Of a stretch of 64,000 nucleotides of DNA, positions 32,839 to 45,568 are shown piece after piece. Within the stretch, counting starts at the first letter, position 1. Every line of letters starts with the position of its first letter. The position numbers were made by a program, and so were the translations under genes. Below the pieces are notes generated by a model. That model was not told the origin of the DNA, did not search any database, and saw only the letters and a list, made by a program, of their open reading frames with translations. Source of the DNA: Branchiostoma lanceolatum (Eukaryota; Chordata; Leptocardii; Amphioxiformes; Branchiostomatidae); the NCBI RefSeq assembly GCF_035083965.1, contig NC_089739.1, forward strand, positions 7,676,001 through 7,740,000, read 5' to 3'.

Positions 32839-35800
32839 CTACCAAACGTAACCGCCCACCAACGGTATGTACAGCATGTCAAAACACTTAAACCGTAACT
32901 CCTATAAACATCTATATAACGTTGGACGAAAAGGTGGGAGGGGAGCACCTGTTAAGGCGTGGGAAGAACACGGGTGGTGTATACCTTACAACGATAACAC
33001 GCTATAAGATTGTTCCATTTTCGCGCCATTTAAAGAAACTATTGTTCGTTGTAAGTGGTAAAACGTGGTTGAGTTTTCCCCCTTTCTCCCTATAACATAC
33101 TTTGAGAAAGCTAGTTTTACACCAATAGTGCTGTAACAAAGCGAACATACGTTCAGGTACTCACGTGTTTGTTTATCACCCTGTAGGACGTTCAACCTAA
33201 AGTTTCAACTTGAAGTTCACGTACGACGAATGGTTGACACTTCTGTTGGACAACTTTCGGTGCTTTCTGTAAAGAAAATCATGTCGTCAGAAAACTATAA
33301 CCAGTATTTGCTTCTAAAAATATTTGAAAACACTGTGCTGTAAAGCGGCCCTGTGAGTTACGTCGTGTTATGTTTCCATACTCTTTTAATGTTGTTTTGC
33401 ACGATGTTCACACATTCTGCATTCACAAACCTTTGGATTTGGCGCTGGTGTTTCCAGCGCCTGTTACATGTATCGCAGACTTAGCAAGGGTTTTGCTACA
33501 TGTTGCTGAATAGTTTGCAGACGCATGTGTAGCAGAAAATCCCTGAGCCCCCGAACAAAAGAAGACTACATCCCCTCCACAAGTGTGTGTAGTCATTCCA
33601 CCTACCTTACAACACTCTCCAGTGAGCTACACTGCGTTGTAGTCCGTCCACGAGTTGCCACACGCTTCCTTTAGTCTGGTAACAGTCGCCTTGCAGACGT
33701 TCACACCTTTCTGTATAGCCTAGAGACACTGTCAGAAACAGGAAACGTATTGAAATGCAGAAATGTCGGCGTCCACGCTAACGGTACCACGAGTGAACCC
33801 AAAGTGTTGTCTCGCCTAGTCCGCGCACCCTCTTATACACTCACCTGTGTAAGCCAATACTCGGCGCGGTTTTGTTTTCTTAGTACATAATTAAGCCTTC
33901 CTGTCCCATTCAGTGAGCGGTGTTTGGGGCTTTCTCCCCTAACAAAGCCGGCGCACGACGGTAAGCAGGGTGGCGGGCGGCAGAAAACGACTTTCTCTTA
34001 AGTCCGAGTGCTCCAGCCTTGAAGCTTTTATGGCCGCAAATTAGTTGTCAAATTGATGGATTGAGACGTAAGGTGAGAAGTCTCTGTCTGAGGGAAAATA
34101 TTTTTGTGTGGTCCTCTTTACCCCATGGCGTCCAAATAAGATACAGTTTTACAGAAAAAGTTAGCTCTATATCAACAAATACAAACTTGTTCAGATATTA
34201 CGCAGTGTAAATATATCAAGTTCACAACTGCAAGAAGAAGACAAACAGAATTCTGAATAGTAAACTAGTCTCCATTTGTATTTCTAGGTTGGCATACTGT
34301 GTATCTTTTACAAGTTTTATACATGTACAATTAAGTTCTAGAAAGGAAAAAAATCAAGCAACTACTTTGGTTGTGTGGCCGAACAAACACTCCAAAGATA
34401 AATGAAGGCATTGACTTGACTTTCGGCTTGTTAAAAGAGAAGGAATCTATTATCCATGTTAACAATGTTCTTTCCCGGCCAGAACAGTCAATACGCTAAT
34501 GAAGGAACAACATTGTAGGCTGAAGTTAAAGCGGTGCCGGGGCGGAGTTGGTCGTGCTCCGGCCATGAAAGAGTCACTGTTGTCTGAACTTCAAGCTGTG
34601 AGGATACGGAAGAATCCGTTTCAAGGGTCGCTATTCTTAGGAACATTTTCACTTCAAACTTTTTTAAGGTTACGTAAAGGGCACAAGTGACCATTATGCA
34701 GCCATACCCCCTTAAGAGATCTTAAACTCATCAACTACGCGACATATTGGATCATTGACCATATTCTACCCTCTTATCTATAGATATAAAATGTACTATC
34801 TACATTTTAAACTTTACTATGCTTTTGACGACACCCAGGAGTACTGTATAATGGATCAGTAAAGCAATTTTATTCTTGAAGTCGAATATTCCAGAAATAT
34901 AATATCAACTTTTCCAGAAATAAGTCTTGATTCTTCAAAATTCTTCCAAGGACAACAAGGAACAGTTTCAACATGTACGAAGGCTGTGGCTCATTTCTTC
35001 TCTTCAATGTGTGTGTATGCTTGAATGAAAGGGCGGAAAGCGTGCAAGACTCGACGTGTGTGGGACTTGTGGCCAGCATGCCACCACTACAGGAAACTGG
35101 CAGTTTTTGTTGCTCTAAATTTAGCCTGAAGCCGTTTGGAAACACAACAAAGGCACGGCTAGAAACACAAACCGGTCCCTGTTTCTGTCCGAGCAAACAT
35201 AATCCGCCGAGCTGAACTTGGAATTCCTTTCTTTCCGAAGGCGGGAAATTCCTGACAGAACGCTATCGTCTGCATTCGTGTCAGCCTAGTCCGTCATGGT
35301 TCAACTTGAAGTAACTAAAGAAGAGAAAAACCTGACTAAACCGGCGCCAATTACGGGAAATCTACCCTAAAAACGACCAGTAGAGGTATTCAAGAGGTCT
35401 GTACGGTTCAAGTAAGGACAAAACTTGGCACCGCTGGCTAAGACCTTCACAAAACGAGAAATATGCTGTAAGTGCAGGGCTATTGTGGGTAGAAAAACTG
35501 TAGAAAGAGCCGGTATAGAATAGAAAGAAAGGCGTTGTTTCTTCTGAATGAGGTCTACGTGATGTTGTAGTGAGTTACAGCCAAAACATCCGGGCGTTTT
35601 TGTGTTACCAAGGGTAGAGCACTTGAACTGGTATGACTAGGGGGTGAGCATACGGCGAATAGAACTGGTCTTGTTTGTTGTTGCGGATATATACAACGAG
35701 ATACCGTTGTATGCCTTTATAGCCTCAGATCTTGGAGAACTAAAACTACCACAAGAGATCATGTCAAGAGATGAAGAGACTTTGTTTTGTTTCTTGAATA

Positions 35801-36640
35801 TGAGGTGCATGTATACATTTCAAGGTTTTATCAATCTTTTTGGAATTAGTAAAGGACACTTAGCTTTATGCTAAACGTAAAAACGTGATAGACTGCATAT
35901 CTTTTCAGGGGGGTCGGGAATATTTTTGTAGCAAAGAAACAGCCACACGACACATTTCAGGAGTTCTGACATCGTTTCGACCTCGCGTGTTGTACGGACA
36001 TTCCTCACACGTGTACATCTGTGCTCCTGACATCACCCTCGTCTGAACAATGTTCATGCGTGGTGCCTTCCTAATAGCGCGGAGAGACCAACACATGGTC
36101 CTATTCATACAAACGCATTCTGAGTCGCAAGACTGTCAAACGCCAGTGAGCGCAGAAAATGGTTACATTTTTGCGATGCCGTTGTACCATTCAACAGGCT
36201 CTTACGCCAGAATGTTGCGAGTTCCTTAATGCTACATTTCAACTAGCACTTTCTTCTTATTGTGAGGAGCACAATGTACAAAGAAAGTTCCTAAAATAGC
36301 TTTCTTCTGCTCTCTTTTTGTTGGCTAATGATATTTTGGTTGGCCCTTCACCAATTTCTGAAATTTACACTGTCACTGCGACTCATCAACATAAAAATCT
36401 ATACGTTAAGAACAAAATATTGTATGTAGACCTCTTATAGAATCTTAGGATCTTTACATCTACACTTATGCTGTTTCTGCGTCTAAAATGCATTCAGCCT
36501 GCCTAAACACAAAGTATATGTGTCAAGTACACATGTCGTTCAACACCTATCTGACAGGGGGCGCATGACTTCCCGTGTTTAATCCTGCGGCGACAGGTGT
36601 CCGGATAGCGGGCGCGCCGCGCATGTTTGGGGTCACGGCC
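32839..36640. other. Gene-poor stretch
   Basis: No recognisable exon was found. A GTAAGCAGG donor-like site at about 33961 follows a GC-richer segment (33890-33960) and could end a noncoding first exon on the plus strand. Frames at 34499-34690 and 34870-35196 have no family features. Confidence 0.35.
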
Positions 36641-37480
36641 TTCCCACGGCACGCGCGCTGCGGAAAACAGGTGGTTCGTGTGAACTGCTGATGTTCTAAA
36701 CTTTGCTGTCACAGATACGCTGTAGTCTATCCACAGGCATTTAAGGCTGGAAGGCTTTTGTTAATTTTGTAGTCTCTACCAGGCTCCTTCCCACGGCACG
36801 CGCGCTTCGGAAAACAGGTGGTTCGTGTAAAGGGCTGGGGCTTTAAATTTTAGGCTATTTAAACTTAGCTGCCACAAAAATGCTGTAGTCTAGCCACAGG
36901 CTTTTAAAGCTGGAAGGCTTTTGTTAATTCTGTAGTCTCTACCAGGCTCCTTTGGCGGTCTTCCCATGGCCCGAGCGCCACAAACAACAGGTGGTTCGTG
37001 TGAAGGGCTGTTGGTCTAAACTTTGCTGTTATAAGAATGTTAAAGTCTAGCCACAGGCTTTAAGGACTGGTGAGGCTACCCCCCAGGCCATTTTGGCGAC
37101 CTTTTCAAGGCACACAAGCTGCGATCAATCAACAGGTGGTTCGTGTGAAGAGCTCGAACTCTAAACGTACCTGCCACAAAGATGTGCTAGTCTTGCAGCA
37201 GACTTTTAAGACTGAGGGGCGTTAGTAGTCTCTACTAGACTCTTTGTCGGCCTTCTCAAGGACGAGCGTTACATTCAACAAGTACTGGAGCTCTAAATCT
37301 AGCTGCCACAGAAATGTTGTAGTCTAGCCACAGACTCTTAAGACTAGAGGGACTTTAGTAGCTAGCCTCCAACAGACTCCTATGGCGGTCGTCTCACGGT
37401 AGGCCCTCTGTGACCAACATGTGAAGCACTGCTGCGCTAAACTGTGCTAAATATTCACGTTATTTAGTCTACTGTCTTTA
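36641..37480. repeat. Minisatellite-like array, about six diverged units of 140-170 bp
   Basis: Unit starts lie near 36641, 36788, 36961, 37101, 37251 and 37391, each a variant of TTCCCACGGCACGCGCGCT. Each is followed by variants of CAACAGGTGGTTCGTGTGAA, GCTGCCACA, TAGTCTAGCCACAGGC and GTCTCTACCAGGCTCC. Identity falls from left to right, so the last copies are barely recognisable. The first units are strongly CpG-rich. Confidence 0.8.
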
Positions 37481-40400
37481 CGGCCATTGCCGTTCTTTTG
37501 CTATTGTACATTTAATATGTATGTTAGATTCCTGAGATGTTTAGGAGAACCTCTTTAAAAAGATCAAGTTCATTAGTTCAACAAGATTGTGATGTTACCA
37601 TCATTTCAAGAAAGTTGTTTTAAAAAGCACATCTATATGACTATAACCCACTCCGGGTTGCTTTTGAAAAGCGTCAAAACTACAGGATTTACTACTTAGT
37701 GACACAGAATTACTGTAGCCATGCATGTATAAACGAACTGCCCATAAAAGTCACTCCTCAACTGACGTCAGCGCACGTAAAGGTTGATATCAAAGACCGA
37801 AGAAACACGAACTGAACCCTTTTTAATCTCTTTAAATTTACTAACGACCTTCTGATCTAGATATGCGCAATAAATGGTCTATTAAACAGCATCAGTCCCT
37901 TTTTTATCACCGACAGATCCAAGAGGCTCCCGACACAGAGCCACGCACGAACCGAACCCGACTAATATCTGTAAATTTACAAAAGATCGCGCGATACGGG
38001 TACACATAATAGATACTCTGTTAAACATCATTAATATAGAATTAGTCATTTTTGTATAACAAATGAGACAGGGGTACTGACATTTACAAGTGGGTGTTAA
38101 TACACGAACTTAAAACTACTTAACACCAACAAAACTTCTCGTCACAACATGATTGTGACGACAATGAACGTGGAACCACTTATCTTGAATTTCAATGAGG
38201 CAATCGTGCTATAAAAGTACAATAGACATAAGAACACACGAACTTAACCCCCTCAAACAAGTAAATTTACTCATCTGGCAAGAACAATCAGTTGTCCGTA
38301 AAGCGTTGATTGTTTTTCAAGGTGTCCAACAAAGTCCGTGCAATGGAATTTATTGTAGTTTGCAATTCATTGTTGACTTTGGTTATCTACAAATCTACAA
38401 TACGATTTTTCCCCAACCGTTTAACATTGCTATATGACTAGTCCGTTGTCACGGGCGTGTCCTATCTTATCTTATATAAAAAGACAATGTAATCGTTGTG
38501 TGGACCTAAACTTTTGTAAAGTTTGCTTTCTAACCGAATAGTCCAATACGCTTAATATTTTTCAGCCATGGTTTGCTCAATGAAAGATATGATAACTGTG
38601 ATCTGTTTTGAAATATGAAAACGGCAGATTTGCTATGTTGATAATGTTTTCATCATTTGCCTTTTTTCAAGAATCTAGCAAGAAATGGAAGAGTTATGGT
38701 CACGTCTTGCTAACTCCCGGACTTGTCTAACAATCAGGGAAGCAAGGAGACAGGTAGGCAGAGAATCAGGTGTTTGGAGGAAAATAGAAGGATATAAGCC
38801 GGCATGCTAGGATTGAAAGAGAAAATCCCTTATGACCCAATAGTTGTTCAGATTATTGAAAAGATGTAGATGTATGTTGGTTCTCTCTTAACCTGTAAGT
38901 GTGCTTCATTGTATTCTCTTTTATATGTTCAGTAATCCAGTTTCCATGTATTCAACGTACCTTGTAGAGTTTTTCTTGCAAATTACGCTCAGAAGGTTTT
39001 GGTTTAGACCGAACGCATTTGGCATTTTGGTGTAAACCTTACTGATTAAAACAACTCGAGCCCACCCCTGAGACTTTGATATAAGATGGACGCGTCCATG
39101 TGAAAGAGTAAAGGTGGAACACAGATCAAACCCCACACCAAACGATCGATATATCGGGTGTTTTGGACCCACCAAAGTGCCGTTTGATTACTTTTATCGG
39201 TGGTTTATCGCCAAAACAAGCATCAGTAGAGGCTTAGAAACAATGGACAACCGGCAATTTAGATTGAACAATCGATGGAAGGTTGCTCAGGCCCAGAGAT
39301 AAGTCAAACGACCGGTCAAGGCTCGAAAACAACCAGAAATCTTCCCACAAGTCACGTATTACAAACACAGCGTTGACTGGTGTTAATAAAGGCTTATTCT
39401 AATTACTGCAGACTGTCACTTACGCCAAATGCTATGTATTCTAATTAAGCAGTGATGAGAAGAACATCACGGCTTATTATTTGCTTGGGATTCTTCTTCT
39501 TAGAATCCGTGTCGGTACTATTTGGGCGGGGGTCATTTTCTAATTTAGTCATATTTGGAGAGTTGTGAAGAAAGACGCCGCGAATGACGTCGTCAATTTT
39601 TCATATGCGTGTCTTTATACATACTTTCAAGCGGCTACGACGTTTTCCAACGAGGTTTTACTTTAATTTTGCACTGTTCAAATATACTTTATACAAGCAG
39701 GACAAGTCTGTGTAATGCCTTAGTGCCTAGGCCAGAAACTGGCACCTTGCTCCCTCTGGCCATTACGTTTTGACCATTATCATCTAAGATAATTTCTGTT
39801 TAAATACAAAACTATCAGCTGCAGGAAATACATTTAAAAGGCCGTATAAAACCTGGGAAATGACGAAAATAACAGAAAATGTACTGATCAAATGCTTTTG
39901 TAAAATCTACCATTGCGACTTATGCAACAAAAATGGATGAAACAAACATAGGTAGTCAACGGTGGGTATTAGAACATAATGTTTGTGTGTAACGTAAATA
40001 GATAGTGCTTTATATTTAGTGTTGCAACACGAGGAGTACTCACTATTCATTATTCTCTATTCCCTTTGTATAAAGAGCGATTTTATCACGTCTAGACGCT
40101 TTTGTTTTCTTGTCTTTATGATATATTATAGGCGAAGATTAATAGATATAATAAGAGCTAAATAAAAGGCTTATCAAGTCTTAACAACTAGTACAGTGGC
40201 TAGCACTATAACTTATAAGCTATACAGTGCCAAACGAAGCAGTTGCCAACAAATATCGCAGTTACTATAAACAATCTACTTTGTGAGAATACAACAAAAT
40301 CCTCCCATAAAAGACCTAAAAAATCTCCCGTCCGACTTTCTACTTGAGACAAGTAAACAACCATGGCAATCAGAGTCCAATAGCCAGCGTTAGACCCATT

Positions 40401-41310
40401 GTTGTAGTGTCCAATAAAAACATCGTTAAGGCTATCATCCACTTGTGTGAGATATATGCGCCCCTCCGGTAGGTTAAGTGCGGCGTCATTGCGTCCTGTT
40501 CAAATATATCCACCTACTCACGCGCCACTGTTCGTGTTAAACGCCGGCACTTTGGTATGTTAATAACTTCTATAGTCACAGAGTCAAAAAGTCAAGAAGT
40601 GCAGGGGCGAAGTTTGGAACGAGCGACTAGGGCATATGAAGGTCACGTTCCAAAAGGTGAGGGGGAGGCGGGTTTTTTTTTTACTTTTCTTTATAAAACT
40701 GTGATCAAAAAAGGAATTATTGCCTCATCATCTTTTCCCTTATAAAGTTTCTGGAAAGCTGCATACACAAGTAAATTCAATAAACCGTATTACATGTGTA
40801 TTAGTTTCATAGAGATTTAAGCCTCGTTTGCCAGCCCTTAATTCAGGCGATGTACTGAGAAATCCTCTTCGCACTTTGGGAAGGCGTGCTCATTCTTGAG
40901 GCCGCATAAATGCCTGCTAAACAAGGCTACATGCATGTTTCTAGCCCGTATCCTTCTCTTAGAAGACTGAAGAAGGCTATGAAGGAGCTCTCATCATGCA
41001 ATACTCTTCTGTATGACATCACCATGAGCACGAGCAAGGCCATCTTTACTACGCATGCGCAGAACGTTTTAATTTCCGAATTACCACAAAACGCCTGTAC
41101 CTGAAGTAATATACACTAATTGTCCAGGTTACAGTAGAAGCTTGGTTAACTGTCGGACAATGCTGGCTAAGTGTGATACACCGTGAACGAGAGTGCCACG
41201 CCTCGTTCCCACGCTTTTGTGGCTCACCTGAAAGTCTCGGTCATCAAGGAACAATCGTTTAGTACTCCTTAAGGGTTCATCGTGCCACAGGTCACTTAAC
41301 AGTCTTAGTA
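37481..41310. other. Gene-free stretch
   Basis: The sequence is AT-rich with no supported exon, RNA gene or transposon end. A frame at 40557-40745 reads to a GTGAGG donor-like site after AAAAG, but its upstream context is weak. Confidence 0.35.
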
Positions 41311-41625
41311 ATGTGGTATTGTATAGTACACAAGTCTTACTATGATGGGTATACAAAGCTAGCCAATATCGTATTTGAAAACCACAACACACATGAAAAA
41401 CTGTGGAAGTTACCATCTCAATCTGAAACGGTGAATGTAGTTTCATAGACTACGTGTATAACATGTGCCATGTGGTATTGTTTGGTACACAAGTTTTACT
41501 ATAATGGGTATACAAACCTAGCTCATATCGCCTTAAAAATCCCAACATCAAAAACGTTGGATGGTATCATCTCAATTTAAAACGGTCAGCGTAGTTTTTT
41601 AGCGTAAGAACTATAACATGTGCGG
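41311..41625. repeat. Two-copy tandem duplication, period 159 bp
   Basis: ATGTGGTATTGTATAGTACA at 41311 recurs as ATGTGGTATTGTTTGGTACA at 41470. TATACAAA-CTAGC, CATCTCAAT and TATAACATGTGC blocks follow in the same order in both. Confidence 0.8.
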
Positions 41626-42171
41626 GGTTTAAAATTGAGTTGTTAGTGTATTTAGATGCTTAAAATGTTCTGATAGTTCCTCACTCAACGACAGTTAATG
41701 ATCGGTCCCTGGTTATCTTACACTTGGCTACACGTCAACTATTCAGACTTATTACCCGCTGGTGCCGGAACTTGAGGCTACCTCGTCTACGCAAGACATG
41801 CTAGGGTCGATTAAGGGAACACAGAACACGCTGGTGTGAAATGTGTCTTTTCACAGACTAGATATTGCATTTGGAAGTACAATGTCTTCCCAAAGATAGT
41901 AAAGTTTTGAAGATGAACCAGGTATGATCACCACACACAGGGTCGATATTGAAATTAATCCAAGACTGGCGAAGCGAATTCTTTCATTTTAGTTTTCGTT
42001 ATTAGTACCAGAACTACATGCCTAAGTCTTTTCAATGGCCACTCTTCACACTGAATCGTTATTTTATTTCTTTTGAATCGTTCTGTTCAGCCTGGTTCAT
42101 TTTTAAAAGTTATATTCTATTGGAGGAAGTACACGTGGTTTCGAATCCATATCGTAGAAGTCTGTCACTAC

Positions 42172-42377
42172 TCTCCAAGCAGAGGTTAGGCTCCAGTTTG
42201 ATTCGGATGTCTTTTCAGGCGGGGTTTTTTATCGGGCTTTTTATTTTGTCATGTTCAGGTTTTCTTTTTGTTCTTTGTGGCTGGCGGATAAAAAGACAAT
42301 CTGACAACATACTGAAAGATCGATAAAACCGCCAAAAAACGACCAAAACAATCCGAAGCTGAACCTCTGCTTGGAGA
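42172..42377. mobile_element. CTCCAAGCAGA-family MITE, 206-bp copy
   Basis: The left arm TCTCCAAGCAGAGGTTAGGC pairs imperfectly with the right arm ending GAACCTCTGCTTGGAGA over most of its length. The internal sequence contains TCGGGCTTTTTATTTTGTC, shared with the copies at 42550 and 53161. Target duplication is unclear. Confidence 0.7.
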
Positions 42378-42549
42378 GCATGCTGTCACCGGCCAGACCC
42401 GGTAGGGAGGTAGAGGTTCAGCCAGGTGTATCGGGGTCCGTGTACGGACCAGCGGGCCGTGTTGTGTCAACAGCCGGCCGCCTCCCCGCTGTGCACCGCC
42501 GGGGACAGGTGTGCGACTCGTGGGAACGATTCCTCAGCAAAAACGCTAC
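42378..42549. other. CpG-rich island between two MITE copies
   Basis: This 170-base stretch is far more GC- and CpG-rich than its flanks (CCGGCC, CGGACCAGCGGGCCG, CCGCCGGGG). Both strands are open in at least one frame, but without known motifs. It could be a captured promoter or exon fragment between the two hairpins. Confidence 0.4.
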
Positions 42550-42733
42550 TCTTCAAGCAGATGAGTGGGTCCGGCTGGTTTTTGACGTGTTTTTAGTGTT
42601 TTTGTCGGGCTTTCTACTTTGTCATATTTGTTTGTCTCAGTAACCCACAGAAAGACATGACAAAGTAGAAAGCCCGACAAAAACGCTTAAGAACACGTCA
42701 AAAACCAGCCGGACCTACTCCTCTGCTTGGAGA
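42550..42733. mobile_element. CTCCAAGCAGA-family MITE, 184-bp copy with long arms
   Basis: GTTTTTGTCGGGCTTTCTAC on the left is reverse-complementary to GTAGAAAGCCCGACAAAAAC on the right. The terminus is TCTTCAAGCAG on the left, with one change, and CTGCTTGGAGA on the right. It starts 172 bases after the previous copy in the same family. Confidence 0.75.
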
Positions 42734-44272
42734 GAGTACATCAAGGGTACACACGCATACTGGTGGGCTAGTATTGCGTTAAAGAGTCTTAACTACTTGT
42801 GGTTTAGATAGGACATGTATAAGCGTGTGCATTTAACGGTTAACTATTCGGTACGATTCATAGAATACCGATGAAATATATACCGGTAGTAAATAGAGTA
42901 CCTCATACTTTCTTCTGGCCTATTGTATGGAAGGTACATATCGCCATGTATCGCTTACCCTCAAAACAAGATAGTAGAATAGTTAGTGCACTTTCTGATG
43001 TAAGATATTCTGTCTTGGGTTTTCTTTTTTTCTGTTTTTTACTCTAGATTTTTTCCATATGGTGCATTTCATTTACAGTTGACGCACAAAATGTAACGAA
43101 AGTTTGAGTTTAGCTGTAAATTCCTGCAACGGTGGTGAAGTTACTAATCATACTTGTAAGGGATTTCATGGTGTCATTCTTAAAAAATCATCTTCAAAGT
43201 TAACAGGACCATGTAAAACTTATGGATACAACGTGGAGAAGGCGTGTCCCCAAGACAACATGTTGACAAGCAATCGTACGATCATACGACATACAGAATA
43301 TCCCTGTTGCCAATGCAGTGTCTGAAACTACGGTCATTGAACTGTAAAACAAACCTGACATATCTTCCGCACCAGCCATACTATGTAGTCATGTTGAGCG
43401 TAAGTCAGAATGTCAATGATCATTTATACTTTTATTTACTCAACTGTACGCAATACTTTAGAAAACCTAAGAAAAAGGCGAAGAGAAATCAAAGAAAAAT
43501 TTATAATTAGTATATTAAGCTAGAATAAAATTAGTTTCGATATGGTAAAGTGAGTAGATATTCGAAGGATAAACGCAGGTAAACGGTTTTATGTGTAAGC
43601 TGCGGACGACCTTGCATTGTATAGTTGATAGACCTTTTTAGTCACCCCGGTATTTTATATAACTCAATACCTCAAATCTTATCGGTCATGATCTAAAATC
43701 TTAAATACCATTACAGCCTAGAATTATCAGTTACTTCACTTAGGTACGATTTAAACTAAGAGGGCATCCTTGATTTTTTTCCGCGTGCATGACATAGCGT
43801 TACCTACTGGCGTAGACTCACGTAGTGTCTCTATTGAGCCTTTCCTTACATTAATATAATGACAGACTTGAATACTTACAGGTGATAAGAGCTAATCGAC
43901 GACGCTTCAGGTAGCATGGAAGATTTATTGCATGCAATGAATTGCAGGTTTAATTGCGCCATTAATGGCGATATCTATACTTCAAAGGCGTTAGTAGAGA
44001 GTGAATATATCATAATCCCTTCCTTATGGCCTTATAAACTAATTAGAAGGCAATACTATAGGGCTTTAATCTCTCGTTTTAGGAGGTGGCAAAATGCACA
44101 ACTAATCATAACAACTGTTACAGTACATACCAATGAAAAGGTGCATTGATAGCTTATTGGTAGCTGTTTGGGATTTGATAAGCTATCTTTAAATAGGCAT
44201 ATTCAAGTCTGCTTTAGCCTACCAAGAATCCACACCCCTAATATATGTAAGATCAATGATTGCAACGTGTGT
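42734..44272. other. Gene-free stretch
   Basis: Frames at 43104-43325 and 43244-43510 lack domain features. No repeat or RNA gene was recognised. Confidence 0.4.
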
Positions 44273-44745
44273 CTTGTATATCTCTCCAATTAAGATCGTA
44301 ATGACATTATCTAATGCCATTTTACCTGTATTCTACTCTAACTCTGCTATTGGGGACCTTGTAGTGTTATTGGGAGGGAACACAAGTAAGAAAAATTCAG
44401 CACTTCTACTTATCATTACCCTTACTGTCTATGCTTCAACATGAGCCTTGTATCTATCTCAACGCTTATGCAACTTAATATCACTTTACCTACATTGTAT
44501 ACGCTTCTGGGTATGCAACAACAGGTCTTGAAGCCATATGGGGATGGGACACATGTTAACTAGACAAATGCAGCTCTTCTAATTATCCTTACCCTTATTT
44601 GCCATAACTTCAACACATACCTTGTATCTATCTCCACGCTTATGCAATTAAGGGCGTACTTAAATGTTCTATTCGAACTGTGCTACAACGGGTCTTTTAG
44701 TAGTATGGGGAGGGTACAGAGGTAAGACAAATACAAAACCCCAAA
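44273..44745. repeat. Three-copy diverged tandem repeat, period 174 bp
   Basis: CTTGTAT-ATCTC starts units at 44273, 44447 and 44621, spaced exactly 174 bases twice. Each unit ends with a form of GG(T)CTTGTAGT, GGGGAGGG and AAGA(C)AAAT. The repeat is old but has kept its register. Confidence 0.7.
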
Positions 44746-45457
44746 GGACAAAGTGCATTGAATCCAGCCATACCTGTAAACGACAGCTTGCTAAACTGCA
44801 GCACTTGTGCAAAGCGGCGCGAGTTGAGACCGTCACTCCTGCACGCTGTCTACACGACTGTACGGGCTTCTCTCGCGCGGTGTGTGTTTAAATACTGCCC
44901 GCTCGCTCCAGGGGGTCCGGGCCCACAATCGGGCCGATAACATGTCACTAAACAATAAATAACACATGTACGGCCCGCCAATACCCGGTCTGTCACCGCA
45001 GTATGGGAGCTGACATACGCAAACACACACGGGCCCAGATAAAATAGTTCACACACTACATCAACACGTTGTATAATCCTGGTACGAGGACTTTGGTCGG
45101 TTTGGGAGCTGCCGGGGGAATAGGGCATGACGACCTCGAATGCAATCTTATGAGGCCACATCGTTCTAATTTCTTGGCCCTCAGATTCGCCGCTTCATTC
45201 TTCTGAGTTGAAAAAAAAGGAAAACATTACACGTTCAATTCTGGATACAAATCAACTCCAAAATGCTTATATTTTTGCGCCAACAGTTTGATGTGGCCTA
45301 TTAGAGGATGAATCATCGACTTTCTTGTTGAATTCGACGAGATGTTGTAATAAGCTGATTAGACAAATTTTGCTACTGTACTTTTACAAATCTTTCAAGC
45401 TGAGTAAAATAGTATCCTAGAATATCGGTGTGACCGAAAGAGCGGAAATTCCCCAGA

Positions 45458-45568
45458 ATGTCAGGTAGCCTGAAGGACGGGAAACCTTGTAAATGTCACA
45501 GACGTTATGTACAGCGGAACTGTAGGAAATGTCAAGTTTTAAAGCCTCGGGCCGGAAAGGACCCGTAA
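45458..45568 (+). CDS. Candidate small ORF, 36-residue basic Cys-rich peptide
   Basis: The frame opens at ATG 45458 and closes at TAA 45566-45568. The product is MSGSLKDGKPCKCHRRYVQR followed by NCRKCQVLKPRAGKDP. Four cysteines form CxC and CxxC pairs about ten residues apart, with a net basic charge. The pattern could be a zinc-binding knuckle or a small disulfide peptide. There is no signal peptide. An acceptor-like TTCCCCAG lies just before the ATG, so it might instead be a fragment of a larger exon. No homologue is recognised, and a chance ORF of this size is common. Confidence 0.25.
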   Translation: MSGSLKDGKPCKCHRRYVQRNCRKCQVLKPRAGKDP

